In this document: piece after piece, positions 1 to 7,195 of the stretch
How positions within the stretch are numbered: position 1 is the stretch's first letter
Layout of the letters: each line of letters starts with the position of its first letter
Source of the DNA: Paludibacteraceae bacterium
GTDB lineage: Bacteria; Bacteroidota; Bacteroidia; Bacteroidales; Paludibacteraceae
DNA length: 64,000 bases
Direction: 5' to 3'
Assembly (NCBI GenBank): GCA_017446585.1
Contig: JAFSQL010000008.1
Span: forward strand, 1 to 64,000
Notes under the pieces: generated by a model
Database searches by the model: none
What the model was told of the DNA's origin: nothing
What the model saw: the letters and a program-made list of their open reading frames with translations, nothing else
Translations under genes and position numbers: made by a program

Positions 1-200
1 CGAACAGCGTGACAAGCATTGGAGGTAGCGCGTTCTATGGCTGCACAGGACTGACAAGCGTCACCATCCCGAACAGCGTGACAAGCATTGAAAAGTACGC
101 GTTCTCAGGCTGCACAGGACTGACAAGCGTCACCATCCCAAACAGCGTCGCGAGCATTGGAAGTAGCGCGTTCTATGGCTGCGACGGACTGACAAGCATG
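1..200 (+). repeat. 69-bp tandem coding repeats (LRR units)
   Basis: Nearly perfect 69-bp direct repeats encode successive 23-residue leucine-rich repeats. The array starts before the window. Such identity allows copy-number change by slippage or recombination. Confidence 0.8.
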
Positions 201-476
201 ACAGTAGAAGCAACAAACCCTCCGTATTATTCATCAACTAATGGGATTGTGTCAAATTACAACATTCCTCTGTATGTGCCAGCAGGAAGCGTTGACGCAT
301 ACAAAGCGGCAGACGAATGGAAGAATTTCACAAACATACAGGCCATTCCTGCCACTGGCGTGAATGAAGCCGCAGCAGAAAAGAGAGAAGTGAAGAAAAT
401 CATTGACCGCAACGGAATAATCTATATTGAGAAAGACGGCACGAGATATTTCCTGAACGGAGGCAAAGTGGAATAG
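3..476 (+). CDS. BspA-type leucine-rich-repeat surface protein, 3' end only
   Basis: The gene enters from outside the window; the frame is open from base 3, so the true start is not visible. The first ~70 residues are LRR_5 (BspA/TpLRR) repeats of 23 residues with the pattern [13 protein letters not shown]. At DNA level the 69-bp unit is almost identical in consecutive copies (about 1-69, 70-138, 139-200). After the repeats come a linker and a C-terminal module beginning VNEAAAE and ending in a strand-like segment around [14 protein letters not shown]. This resembles short C-terminal tails of secreted Bacteroidales proteins and also the ends of the two proteins at 25.4 and 27.8 kb. BspA proteins are secreted or surface adhesins; the particular ligand is unknown. 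Confidence 0.85.
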   Translation, partial: NSVTSIGGSAFYGCTGLTSVTIPNSVTSIEKYAFSGCTGLTSVTIPNSVASIGSSAFYGCDGLTSMTVEATNPPYYSSTNGIVSNYNIPLYVPAGSVDAYKAADEWKNFTNIQAIPATGVNEAAAEKREVKKIIDRNGIIYIEKDGTRYFLNGGKVE

Positions 477-586
477 TTTTCCTATCAGATATCATCAAGA
501 CAAAAACTATCTGAGAATTAATAAAATAGAAAGAGGATGACAGAAATATAATCGCCAAAACGAAAAGTACATTTTTTTGAAAAAGG

Positions 587-623
587 AGGCAGAGAACCGA
601 ATTGACGGAACTCTGCCTTTTTT
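587..623 (+). terminator. Rho-independent terminator after the BspA-like gene
   Basis: 8-bp stem AGGCAGAG / CTCTGCCT followed by a T run, 110 bp after the stop codon. The stretch 477-654 holds nothing else that I can recognise. Confidence 0.7.
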
Positions 624-654
624 GTCGTTCAAACGGCGGATGAATGCCGTTTAA

Positions 655-1014
655 TCACTTGCTGATTGACAACACCTGTCTTCTGTTTCTTGGGCTGCAA
701 CTCACATGCACCCAGACTCCGCCTTTCTCCCATATCAGCTGGTCAAACGGCAGCTTCAACGACTTGACCAAATCAAACAGCTTCTTGTTTTCCACCTTGC
801 TGCCGCCTGTGTTGTCAGCTGCCCGGCCAAGCACATGCCGACTTGTCGAGCTGCCGCCCACTGCCTTGTTCAACTTAGGACAGCGATAGCCGCTATTCAC
901 GTTTATCGGCTTGCCGTACGCCTCACGCAACGGGTCAAGCACGAGGCTGACAGTCTTGTAGCCGCTGTCCTGAACCACGACCTCTGCGCCGTCGCCGCGG
1001 AACGCGCTGCCCAC
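655..1014 (-). pseudogene. Peptidase M15 (D-Ala-D-Ala carboxypeptidase-like), 5' end replaced
   Basis: The recognisable part starts near VLDPLREAYGKP and includes the zinc-site motifs SxHxxGxAxD (SRHVLGRAAD) and WVHVS, with a natural C-terminus. This is the M15_3 family of small cell-wall or phage-type endolysin peptidases. The usual N-terminal 30-40 residues of the family are absent. Upstream of about base 970 the sequence on the opposite strand instead reads as the end of an OmpA protein, so the first ~20 codons given here are probably antisense to that remnant. Whether a protein is still made is unknown; the zinc-binding core is intact. Confidence 0.55.
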
Positions 1015-1116
1015 ATAGCGGAGATTAAGTCTAAGGGACAGACCGAACCGGTCGCTTCTAACAAGACGGTTGAGGGACGCGCTCAGAACCGCAGGGTCAA
1101 CATACGCTTTGAATAA
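1000..1116 (+). pseudogene. OmpA-family C-terminal fragment
   Basis: On the + strand the last ~30 codons before the stop at 1114 encode KSKGQTEPVASNKTVEGR followed by AQNRRVNIRFE, the typical end of an OmpA peptidoglycan-binding domain (NxxxxGRAxNRRV). Nothing upstream continues this domain: the frame further left is antisense to the M15 peptidase remnant. A strong terminator follows. The fragment is therefore the 3' stump of an outer-membrane protein gene whose body has been lost. Confidence 0.7.
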
Positions 1117-1142
1117 GACACATTACCGGACTTCTTATGAAG

Positions 1143-1176
1143 CAAAGGGCAACCCCGCAGGGTTGCCCTTTGTTTG
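1143..1176 (+). terminator. Strong bidirectional terminator after the OmpA stump
   Basis: Perfect 13-bp stem CAAAGGGCAACCC / GGGTTGCCCTTTG with a 4-nt loop and flanking T/A tracts. It was presumably the terminator of the lost ompA gene. Confidence 0.8.
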
Positions 1177-1278
1177 TGTGCCAACCCGTTGTCGGTCGTT
1201 GTTGCTTAAATTATTCTTAATGGTTGCGATAACTCCATGATGCAGGTTGATTCAGCCCTCAAAAATGGCATTTGAAAA

Positions 1279-2355
1279 TTATCTAATGACAGAGGATGCT
1301 AAGACGTGCCACGACTTATCTGAGTCACGTCGTTGAATATATCCTTTTTTAACCATGCCTTCAATGAGTTTTTGAATGGCAGAAACATTTATGCCAAGTT
1401 CTTCAGACAACTTGGCATATGTCAGATACGGATTTTTTATTAGGAGACCTAATATTTTCGGAGAGTTAGGGGTACGGAAAGTAAGTTTCTCTCCATCGTA
1501 CCACCATACCTTATCATCTTTGTTTTCTATATAGGCAATGTTATATGCCAATTCGTCCTCCACGAGTTTAGTAAAATAAGCCACAAATTTCCTAATCTTG
1601 GTAAGGTTTGCATGAGCACCTTCTGAAGGTGTCGGTCCTACGACGAGGTCTGCCTTGTGCAGTGCTTCTAAATATTCTTGCTTCTTCCTGCTTCGCACCA
1701 CTATCATTGGCCATCCATGCCGAGCTAAGATATAGTTTACCATCAGTCGGGCAATACGCCCATTACCATCCTCAAACGGGTGAATGCGGATGTAGCGGTA
1801 ATGAAACAAAGCAGCCAGTTCCACGACAGAATACTTGCTCGAAACCTCAACATCGTTGTACCAATTCACCAAATCTGTCATCAAAGCTGGTGTCTCTTCT
1901 GGTGATGCGTACTCAAAGCGGTCGCCATAGCGTGTAATCACGCTGTTAGGGCGTATCTTATACTGCCCGGCATGAATGACATAGCTCGTCTGAACGCCTC
2001 CGGGAAGGTTGTGATAAACGGTGTAGTCCTCGCGTAAGAGCGCTTTGTGAAGCTGACGGATAAACGTCTGTGTAAGCGGCAAGTTTCCCTCTTTCACCAA
2101 TTGACTCATCATCTCAAGTCCCACCTGGCTGGCTTTCATCTCTGAGAAATCCCGCAGATGCCCTTCTCCGCTAACCGTACCAAACATCAGCAGAAGTTCT
2201 GTTTGTCCATAGGTCAGAGTGTTTCCTTCAATGTGGTTACTATTGTAGTTATATTCCACTGTGAAACGCCGACTCAAGCAATACTGCTGATTGTTTGTGA
2301 GAGGTTGTAATGCCGTCCATCTTTCAAATAATGCGTTTAACTTTTCTCGTGCCAT
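1279..2355 (-). CDS. Fic family protein (predicted AMPylase) with C-terminal winged helix
   Basis: 358 residues. The Fic active-site motif HPFEDGNGR lies at residues 192-200, complete with catalytic His. An inhibitory helix motif of the S/TxxxE(G/N) type (SNHIEG, residues 39-44) sits N-terminal to the Fic core, so this is a self-inhibited class II-like Fic. The region after about residue 300 looks like a winged helix-turn-helix (LTYAKLSEELGINVSAIQKL), common in Fic proteins that may bind DNA. Fic enzymes transfer AMP or similar groups to target proteins; the target here is unknown. The gene stands alone, with two operator-like palindromes in front of it that suggest autoregulation through the HTH (inference). 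Confidence 0.9.
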   Translation of the reverse strand: MAREKLNALFERWTALQPLTNNQQYCLSRRFTVEYNYNSNHIEGNTLTYGQTELLLMFGTVSGEGHLRDFSEMKASQVGLEMMSQLVKEGNLPLTQTFIRQLHKALLREDYTVYHNLPGGVQTSYVIHAGQYKIRPNSVITRYGDRFEYASPEETPALMTDLVNWYNDVEVSSKYSVVELAALFHYRYIRIHPFEDGNGRIARLMVNYILARHGWPMIVVRSRKKQEYLEALHKADLVVGPTPSEGAHANLTKIRKFVAYFTKLVEDELAYNIAYIENKDDKVWWYDGEKLTFRTPNSPKILGLLIKNPYLTYAKLSEELGINVSAIQKLIEGMVKKGYIQRRDSDKSWHVLASSVIR

Positions 2356-2398
2356 TATATCGTTATATTAACTCATAAAATCAAAAAAACGGCTGTCT

Positions 2399-2419
2399 AA
2401 GGTGGTAAGTTACCGCCTT
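2399..2419. promoter_or_regulatory. Operator-like palindrome 1 upstream of fic
   Basis: AAGGTGGTAAGTTACCGCCTT, an imperfect palindrome lying just downstream of the predicted fic -7 box, i.e. over the transcription start. A related copy lies at 2493-2512. Confidence 0.5.
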
Positions 2420-2426
2420 TATAGTG

Positions 2427-2434
2427 CAAATTAA
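2427..2434 (-). promoter_or_regulatory. Predicted -7 box of fic
   Basis: Reads TTAATTTG on the - strand, close to the Bacteroidetes TAnnTTTG consensus, about 72 bp before the start codon and directly beside palindrome 1. Confidence 0.4.
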
Positions 2435-2492
2435 CGATTTATTTCTTAAACTAACAGCACTTTTCCTGATTTATTCAAAAATAAGCCCTAAA

Positions 2493-2512
2493 AAGTGGTA
2501 ACCTACCACCTT
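2493..2512. promoter_or_regulatory. Operator-like palindrome 2 upstream of fic
   Basis: AAGTGGTAACCTACCACCTT, sharing GGTAACyTACCACCTT with the reverse complement of palindrome 1, 94 bp away. Confidence 0.5.
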
Positions 2513-2558
2513 GAAGGGTGTTTTATCGCATCTCCCATCTTTACTCCATCTTTGTACT

Positions 2559-2595
2559 GCAAAAATGGTCGAATGGTGCGACTATTTTTGCAGTA
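2559..2595. other. 14-bp hairpin in the fic-purM gap
   Basis: TGCAAAAATGGTCG and CGACTATTTTTGCA form a 14-bp stem (one G-U position) around a short loop. A -7-like CATCTTTG precedes it at about 2547. No credible protein is encoded across 2356-2878. Confidence 0.4.
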
Positions 2596-2666
2596 ATGAA
2601 TGTAACTTTTGGGCAGACATAGAGAATGCTCTTGGTCATTATAGAGGAGAGGAGCTTACTGACTTT

Positions 2667-2698
2667 TTTGTAAGTAAAAAAGAAAGCACCTATCTTTG
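2667..2698 (+). promoter_or_regulatory. Orphan consensus promoter with dyad operator
   Basis: TTTG, 20 bp, TATCTTTG (-7 box 2691-2698), a near-perfect Bacteroidetes promoter. The -33 area overlaps a CTTAC...GTAAG dyad (about 2655-2675) of the kind seen in front of HxlR/MarR-type regulated genes. No gene follows on the + strand before the end of the convergent purM. Confidence 0.55.
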
Positions 2699-2703
2699 CA
2701 CTA

Positions 2704-2785
2704 TCAAATTCTGATAGTTACTACTCAAAGATAATAAGCCTCTCAGGCGCGCCGTAAGGCAGCATACTTGAGGGGCGTTTTCCAT
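2704..2785 (+). ncRNA. Candidate small RNA or remnant leader
   Basis: Downstream of the orphan promoter come a small perfect hairpin (CTATCA / TGATAG, 2701-2717) and then a larger stem (GCCTCTCA / TGAGGGGC, 2728-2769) ending in GTTTTCC. There is no reading frame. It could be a short transcript, or the scar of a lost regulator/reductase locus. Low confidence. Confidence 0.25.
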
Positions 2786-2878
2786 TTTTAGAGGCTAACT
2801 TCTCCAAGCTCGGTTTGTGTGTGAAAACAACACGTCCCGAACTGTTTTATATGAGTTTTAGAACTAAATGTGTAAAAA

Positions 2879-4051
2879 TTAGTACTCGAACTTCCCGAAA
2901 GGCGATGTGAGCGTCAGCGACGCACCTTCTCCCGCCTCGCAGTGACCTATCACTTGGGCGTCGATGCCGAACGATTTCGAGATTTCAATCACCTTGTCCG
3001 CATGGGCTTCCGGCAGATAAACCTCAAGGCGGTGTCCCATGTTGAATACCTTGTACATCTCTCGCCACTCCGTGCCGCTCTCTTTTTGTATGATTTCAAA
3101 TAGTGGAGGTACGGGGAAGAGGTTGTCCTTCACGACGTGGAGGTTCTCTACAAAGTGCAGTATCTTGGTCTGCGCGCCGCCCGAACAGTGCACCATGCCG
3201 TGAATGTTCGGACGCAACTCGTCCAGCAGGCGTTTTACCACGGGAGCGTACGTGCGGGTAGGGGAGAGCACCAACTGACCCGCGTCTATACTTAATTTCT
3301 CTATCTCGTCGGTCAGATGATAACTGCCGCTGTACACCAATTCGTCTGGCGTGGCGTGGTCGTAGGTTTCGGGATATTTCCGCGCCAAGTAATGTGCGAA
3401 CACGTCATGGCGCGCGGAGGTCAGTCCGTTGCTGCCCATGCCTCCGTTGTAACGTTTCTCGTAGGTGGCTTGACCGAACGACGCCAATCCCACGATGACA
3501 TCGCCCGCTTTGATGTTGGCGTTGTTGATGACGTCCGAGCGTTTCATGCGGCACGTCACGGTGCTGTCCACGACAATCGTGCGCACGAGGTCGCCCACGT
3601 CTGCCGTCTCACCGCCCGATGAATAGATGTTCACGCCCAGTGAGCGCATCTCGGAGAGCAATTCGTCCGTGCCGTTGATGACGGCGGCGATGACCTCGCC
3701 CGGAATCAAGTGTTTGTTCCTCCCAATGGTCGATGACAACAAGATATTGTCGGTCGCTCCGACGCATATCAAGTCGTCAATGTTCATGATGAGCGAGTCT
3801 TGCGCGATGCCCTTCCACACGCCCAAGTCGCCCGTCTCTTTCCAGTAGGCATAGGCGAGGGCTGACTTCGTGCCGGCACCGTCGGCGTGCATGATGTTGC
3901 AGTAGTCCGAATCTCCGCCCAACAGGTCGGGCAGTATCTTGCAGAATGCTTTGGGATACAATCCTTTGTCAATGTTCTTGATGGCGTTGTGTACGTCTTC
4001 TTTGTCGGCTGACACGCCGCGCCTGTTATATCGGTTGTTCTCGCTGTTCAT
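2879..4051 (-). CDS. purM: Phosphoribosylformylglycinamidine cyclo-ligase (AIR synthase)
   Basis: 390 residues. PurM converts FGAM and ATP to AIR in purine synthesis, in the cytosol. The family signature around the N-terminal nucleotide site reads MHADGAGTKSALAY, followed by QDSLIMNIDDLICVGA and the glycine-rich SSGGETADVGD, all characteristic of PurM/PurL-like ATPases. The length is somewhat greater than proteobacterial PurM but usual for the Bacteroidetes form. The gene lies 107 bp downstream of recF with its own predicted promoter, so it may be independently transcribed. Confidence 0.92.
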   Translation of the reverse strand: MNSENNRYNRRGVSADKEDVHNAIKNIDKGLYPKAFCKILPDLLGGDSDYCNIMHADGAGTKSALAYAYWKETGDLGVWKGIAQDSLIMNIDDLICVGATDNILLSSTIGRNKHLIPGEVIAAVINGTDELLSEMRSLGVNIYSSGGETADVGDLVRTIVVDSTVTCRMKRSDVINNANIKAGDVIVGLASFGQATYEKRYNGGMGSNGLTSARHDVFAHYLARKYPETYDHATPDELVYSGSYHLTDEIEKLSIDAGQLVLSPTRTYAPVVKRLLDELRPNIHGMVHCSGGAQTKILHFVENLHVVKDNLFPVPPLFEIIQKESGTEWREMYKVFNMGHRLEVYLPEAHADKVIEISKSFGIDAQVIGHCEAGEGASLTLTSPFGKFEY

Positions 4052-4125
4052 TTTTTTTCTTGCGAATCTTGTTTGTTATGTTGCGGTGTTTATTGCGCTC
4101 TCGCGGAATCTTGTTGTTTCCCGTG

Positions 4126-4133
4126 CAAAGTTA
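4126..4133 (-). promoter_or_regulatory. Predicted -7 box of purM
   Basis: TAACTTTG on the - strand, 75 bp before the purM start. Confidence 0.5.
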
Positions 4134-4158
4134 GTTTTTAATTCTCAACTCTTTATCT

Positions 4159-5268
4159 TCAACCCTTAATTCTTAATTCTCTCACCTCCCCGTCCTCAAC
4201 GTCAAAGATTTTGTTTTCTTGCCCCATCTTCGCTATCAAGTCGTCAATATGTTCTCGATTGGTGTCCGTGATGAATATCTGTCCGAAGTGGTTCGATGAG
4301 GTCAATTCTATGATGCGTCCCACCCTCCGTGCGTCCAACTTGTCAAAGATGTCGTCAAACAGCAGCAATGGCGTCTTCCCTGTCTCTTTTTTCAAAAAGT
4401 CAAATTGTGCCAACTTCAGTGCCAATAGATAGGTCTTGCACTGTCCTTGCGAACCCACTTGGTTGATGGGGTAGTCCTCTATCAGCATGTTCAAGTCATC
4501 GCGATGCGTGCCGCATGTCGTGAACCCCACGCGCAAGTCTCGTTCCCTGTTTTTCTTCAGTTGGTCTGCCAACGATTCTTCTGTCAGGGTCGATTCATAC
4601 CCTATGCCCACCCTTTCTTTGTCCTCCGAAAGGTAGGAGTAGTAGTGCTGAAAAATGGGGGTTAGAGCGTCAATAAACGTCTTTCTCCTTTTGAATATTT
4701 CCGTTCCATACTCGCTCAACTGATAGTCCCACACGTCTATAACCTCGTCTTGAACCTTTCCTTCCTGCTTCAACAATGCGTTCCTCTGTTGCAATGCGTT
4801 GTTGTATCTTATCAGTAGGTGCAGGTACTCGTGGTCACGTTGCGAGATGATGCTGTCCACCAGTCGTCTCCGCTCCGAACTCCCGCCGTTGATGAGTGTC
4901 TGGTCCGCTGGCGACACGATTACCAAGGGGAGCAACCCTATGTGGTCCGACAGTCGTTTATATACTTTGTCGTTCCGTTTGAATTTCTTATGCTTCCCCG
5001 CCTGCAGACCGCAATACACGCGCTCATCCCTCCCGTCCTCCATCACGTAGTGACCCTCTATCACCATGAAGTCCGCTCCGTGGCGGGCGCATTGGGTGTC
5101 AAGGGTGTTGTAAAAGCTCTTGCAGTGCGATAGGAAGTAGATGCTGTCAAGCACGTTCGTCTTCCCCGCGCCGTTATGACCTATCAAACAATTGATTTTC
5201 TCCGAAAAGGTCAGGTCCGCTTCCCTTACGTTCTTGAAGTTGATGAGGTTCAGTCGTTCCAAGTACAT
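4159..5268 (-). CDS. recF: DNA replication and repair protein RecF
   Basis: 369 residues. SMC/ABC-like ATPase that loads RecA at single-strand gaps. Walker A GHNGAGKT at residues 30-37; the signature and Walker B region near the C-terminus reads GSQGQCKTYLLALKLAQ and LLLFDDIFDKLDARR, where the D-loop follows Walker B. N-terminal MYLERLNLINFKN is typical of RecF. It is divergent from the TPR gene, a neighbour order common in Bacteroidetes (recF beside a TPR protein and ribH). Confidence 0.94.
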   Translation of the reverse strand: MYLERLNLINFKNVREADLTFSEKINCLIGHNGAGKTNVLDSIYFLSHCKSFYNTLDTQCARHGADFMVIEGHYVMEDGRDERVYCGLQAGKHKKFKRNDKVYKRLSDHIGLLPLVIVSPADQTLINGGSSERRRLVDSIISQRDHEYLHLLIRYNNALQQRNALLKQEGKVQDEVIDVWDYQLSEYGTEIFKRRKTFIDALTPIFQHYYSYLSEDKERVGIGYESTLTEESLADQLKKNRERDLRVGFTTCGTHRDDLNMLIEDYPINQVGSQGQCKTYLLALKLAQFDFLKKETGKTPLLLFDDIFDKLDARRVGRIIELTSSNHFGQIFITDTNREHIDDLIAKMGQENKIFDVEDGEVRELRIKG

Positions 5269-5272
5269 GATG

Positions 5273-5280
5273 CAAATGTA
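5273..5280 (-). promoter_or_regulatory. Predicted -7 box of recF
   Basis: TACATTTG on the - strand immediately before the start codon, implying a very short leader. Confidence 0.45.
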
Positions 5281-5397
5281 CGTGTTTTTCTCTCATTTTT
5301 CGTCATCTTCCTTTCTCTTTGCCCTCCTCATGCTCTCTCCGTTGATGCTCCCTTGTTTTTATTTTCCTTTAGGGCGGTTATTCATGGAAAAAAGAAT

Positions 5398-5405
5398 TAC
5401 CTTTG
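5398..5405 (+). promoter_or_regulatory. Predicted -7 box of the TPR-ribH operon
   Basis: TACCTTTG, exact TAnnTTTG match, 41 bp before the TPR gene start. Confidence 0.55.
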
Positions 5406-5446
5406 CGTTTAATAAAAAAATCAAAACCTAACAAATCGATAAAATA

Positions 5447-6139
5447 ATGGCTGACAAACAAGACAATGCGAAGAAAGACGTGGCTGCTGAAATCGAAACT
5501 GCGGTTTCACGTCTCGAGATGTGGCTCGAAAAATATCAGAAACAAATTTGGATTGCGTTGGCGGGCATCGTTGTGATTGCCGCTGTCGTTTTCCTTGTCA
5601 ACAGATACTACATCCAACCGCGCGACGTTGAGGCGCAGGACCAAATGCAAATGGGACAGCAACTCTTCGCTGCCGACAATTTCCAAGCCGCCCTCGACGG
5701 TGACAGCCTTGACTTCATCGGTTTCGCCGCCATTGCTGACGAGTATTCTGGAACGGCGAGTGGAAACCTTGCTAACTACTATGCCGCTGTCTGCTGCTTC
5801 CATCTTGGCAAGTATCAAGAGGCTATTGATTTCGCCAACGATTTCGACGACGAGGGCTCCATCAACCCGAGCGTCATCATCATGGGGGTCATCGGCGACT
5901 CTTACTGCGAACTTGGTGACCTTGACAACGCTCTGAAATACTACAAGAAGGCTTACGAAAAGGACAACATCGCCCTCTCTTCCATCTACCTCCGCAAGGC
6001 TGGCAACGTGCTTGAGACGCAAGGCAAGGCTGATGAGGCTATCCAACTCTACAAGGCCATCAAGTCCAAATACCCTCAAAGCCCAGAAAGCCAAGAGGCT
6101 GACAAGTGGATTGAGCGTGCCGCGGTCTCTAAGAAATAA
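5447..6139 (+). CDS. Membrane-anchored tetratricopeptide-repeat protein
   Basis: 230 residues. A single membrane segment lies at about residues 34-52 (IWIALAGIVVIAAVVFLVN) with a short cytosolic N-terminus, then an outward-facing domain with TPR repeats (ALKYYKKAYEKD, EAIQLYKAIKSKYPQSPE). It resembles YfgM-like or BamD-like scaffold proteins of Bacteroidetes found between recF and ribH. The partner is unknown. First gene of a + strand run with ribH, the bactofilin gene and the DUF4105 gene. Confidence 0.8.
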   Translation: MADKQDNAKKDVAAEIETAVSRLEMWLEKYQKQIWIALAGIVVIAAVVFLVNRYYIQPRDVEAQDQMQMGQQLFAADNFQAALDGDSLDFIGFAAIADEYSGTASGNLANYYAAVCCFHLGKYQEAIDFANDFDDEGSINPSVIIMGVIGDSYCELGDLDNALKYYKKAYEKDNIALSSIYLRKAGNVLETQGKADEAIQLYKAIKSKYPQSPESQEADKWIERAAVSKK

Positions 6140-6178
6140 CTAAACTAACCGCTCCGACGAGCGCAAATCATACAAGTC

Positions 6179-6727
6179 ATGGCGACAAAAAATCATAACC
6201 TGTCCGACTATAATGCGGCATCCATGCCCGATGCTTCAGACATGGCGTTTGGCATTGTCGTCAGTGATTGGAATGCCGAAATCACAAGCCGTCTCCTTCG
6301 TGGTTGTGTCAATACCCTCGTTCGCAATGGCGTTCAGCGTGACAACATCCTTGTTCACCACGTTCCCGGTGCTTTCGAACTGACCTATGCTGCCCGCCTG
6401 TTGGCTGACCATGCTGACGTTGACGCCGTCATCGGTCTCGGTTGCATCATTCGTGGCGAAACGCCCCATTTCGATTTCATAGCGCAAGGCGTTTCCCAAG
6501 GTTTCGCTCGACTCAATTCCTTGGGCGAGATTCCTTATGTCTTTGGTGTCCTCACCGACAACAACATCGAACAAAGCCGTGCGCGCAGTGGTGGTGCTCT
6601 TGGCAACAAGGGCGATGAGGCTGCCGTGACGGCAATACGCATGGTCGCTTTCTCCGACGAGGTGGCTTCCTATGATGCCGCTGAGTCGATAGTTTCCGAT
6701 TCTGCCGACGACAATATTGACTTGTGA
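6179..6727 (+). CDS. ribH: 6,7-dimethyl-8-ribityllumazine synthase
   Basis: 182 residues. Penultimate enzyme of riboflavin synthesis; condenses the ribityl-aminouracil intermediate with dihydroxybutanone phosphate. Family motifs: VSDWNAEITSRLLRG, HHVPGAFELTYAARL (substrate site), IGLGCIIRGETPHFDF with the conserved GETPHF, and VPYVFGVLT-like (IPYVFGVLTDNN). The C-terminal ~20 residues after AVTAIRMV are an acidic tail longer than in many homologues. No FMN riboswitch was seen in the 39-bp gap before it. Confidence 0.93.
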   Translation: MATKNHNLSDYNAASMPDASDMAFGIVVSDWNAEITSRLLRGCVNTLVRNGVQRDNILVHHVPGAFELTYAARLLADHADVDAVIGLGCIIRGETPHFDFIAQGVSQGFARLNSLGEIPYVFGVLTDNNIEQSRARSGGALGNKGDEAAVTAIRMVAFSDEVASYDAAESIVSDSADDNIDL

Positions 6728-6780
6728 TTTTTTGAAGACCAACGATTATAACCCATAACCATAAACTTTTGAATATACAA

Positions 6781-7173
6781 ATGAGCAAAGAAGAATATAA
6801 CGCGCCCGTCACCTCCGCCTCCAACGCTATTGCGCAAGGCACGGTCATTAAAGGTAATGTCACCTCTCGCACCGACTTCCGTGTTGATGGTTTTATCGAG
6901 GGCAAAATCGACTGCCAAGGTCGTGTCACGGTTGGTGCTGAAGGCAAGGTCGTTGGTGACATCGTCTGTGTCAATGCCGACATCCTTGGCAAGGTCGAGG
7001 GGAACATGCGTGTCGCTGATACGCTTTCTCTTCACTCTACCGCCAATGTCAAGGGAGATGTCTCTACCAAGGTGCTCGTCATCGAGCCTCAAGCGGTATT
7101 CTGTGGCTCTTGCGACATGAAGGGCTCAAGCACCGTTGCCCCAGCCTCGGGAACGGTCACTCTCGACGATTGA
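6781..7173 (+). CDS. Bactofilin (polymer-forming cytoskeletal protein)
   Basis: About 130 residues with a right-handed beta-helix core of short repeats: GTVIKGNVTSRTDFRVDGF, then GKIDCQGRVTVGAEGKVVGD and further rungs such as ADILGKVEGN. The pattern GxVxGDIxxxxVxIxG is diagnostic of DUF583/bactofilin. These polymerise into filaments that scaffold envelope or shape functions. The start at 6781 (MSKEEYN) is preferred over 6769 because homologues begin near there. Confidence 0.88.
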   Translation: MSKEEYNAPVTSASNAIAQGTVIKGNVTSRTDFRVDGFIEGKIDCQGRVTVGAEGKVVGDIVCVNADILGKVEGNMRVADTLSLHSTANVKGDVSTKVLVIEPQAVFCGSCDMKGSSTVAPASGTVTLDD

Positions 7174-7195
7174 TTCTTACCGTCTTCCCTAAGCC

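Noticed and set aside
2511..2714. 67-codon open frame on the + strand
   Set aside because: It crosses a hairpin and a promoter and shows no known pattern; treated as chance.
6140..6178. FMN riboswitch before ribH
   Set aside because: The gap is only 39 bp and has no such fold.
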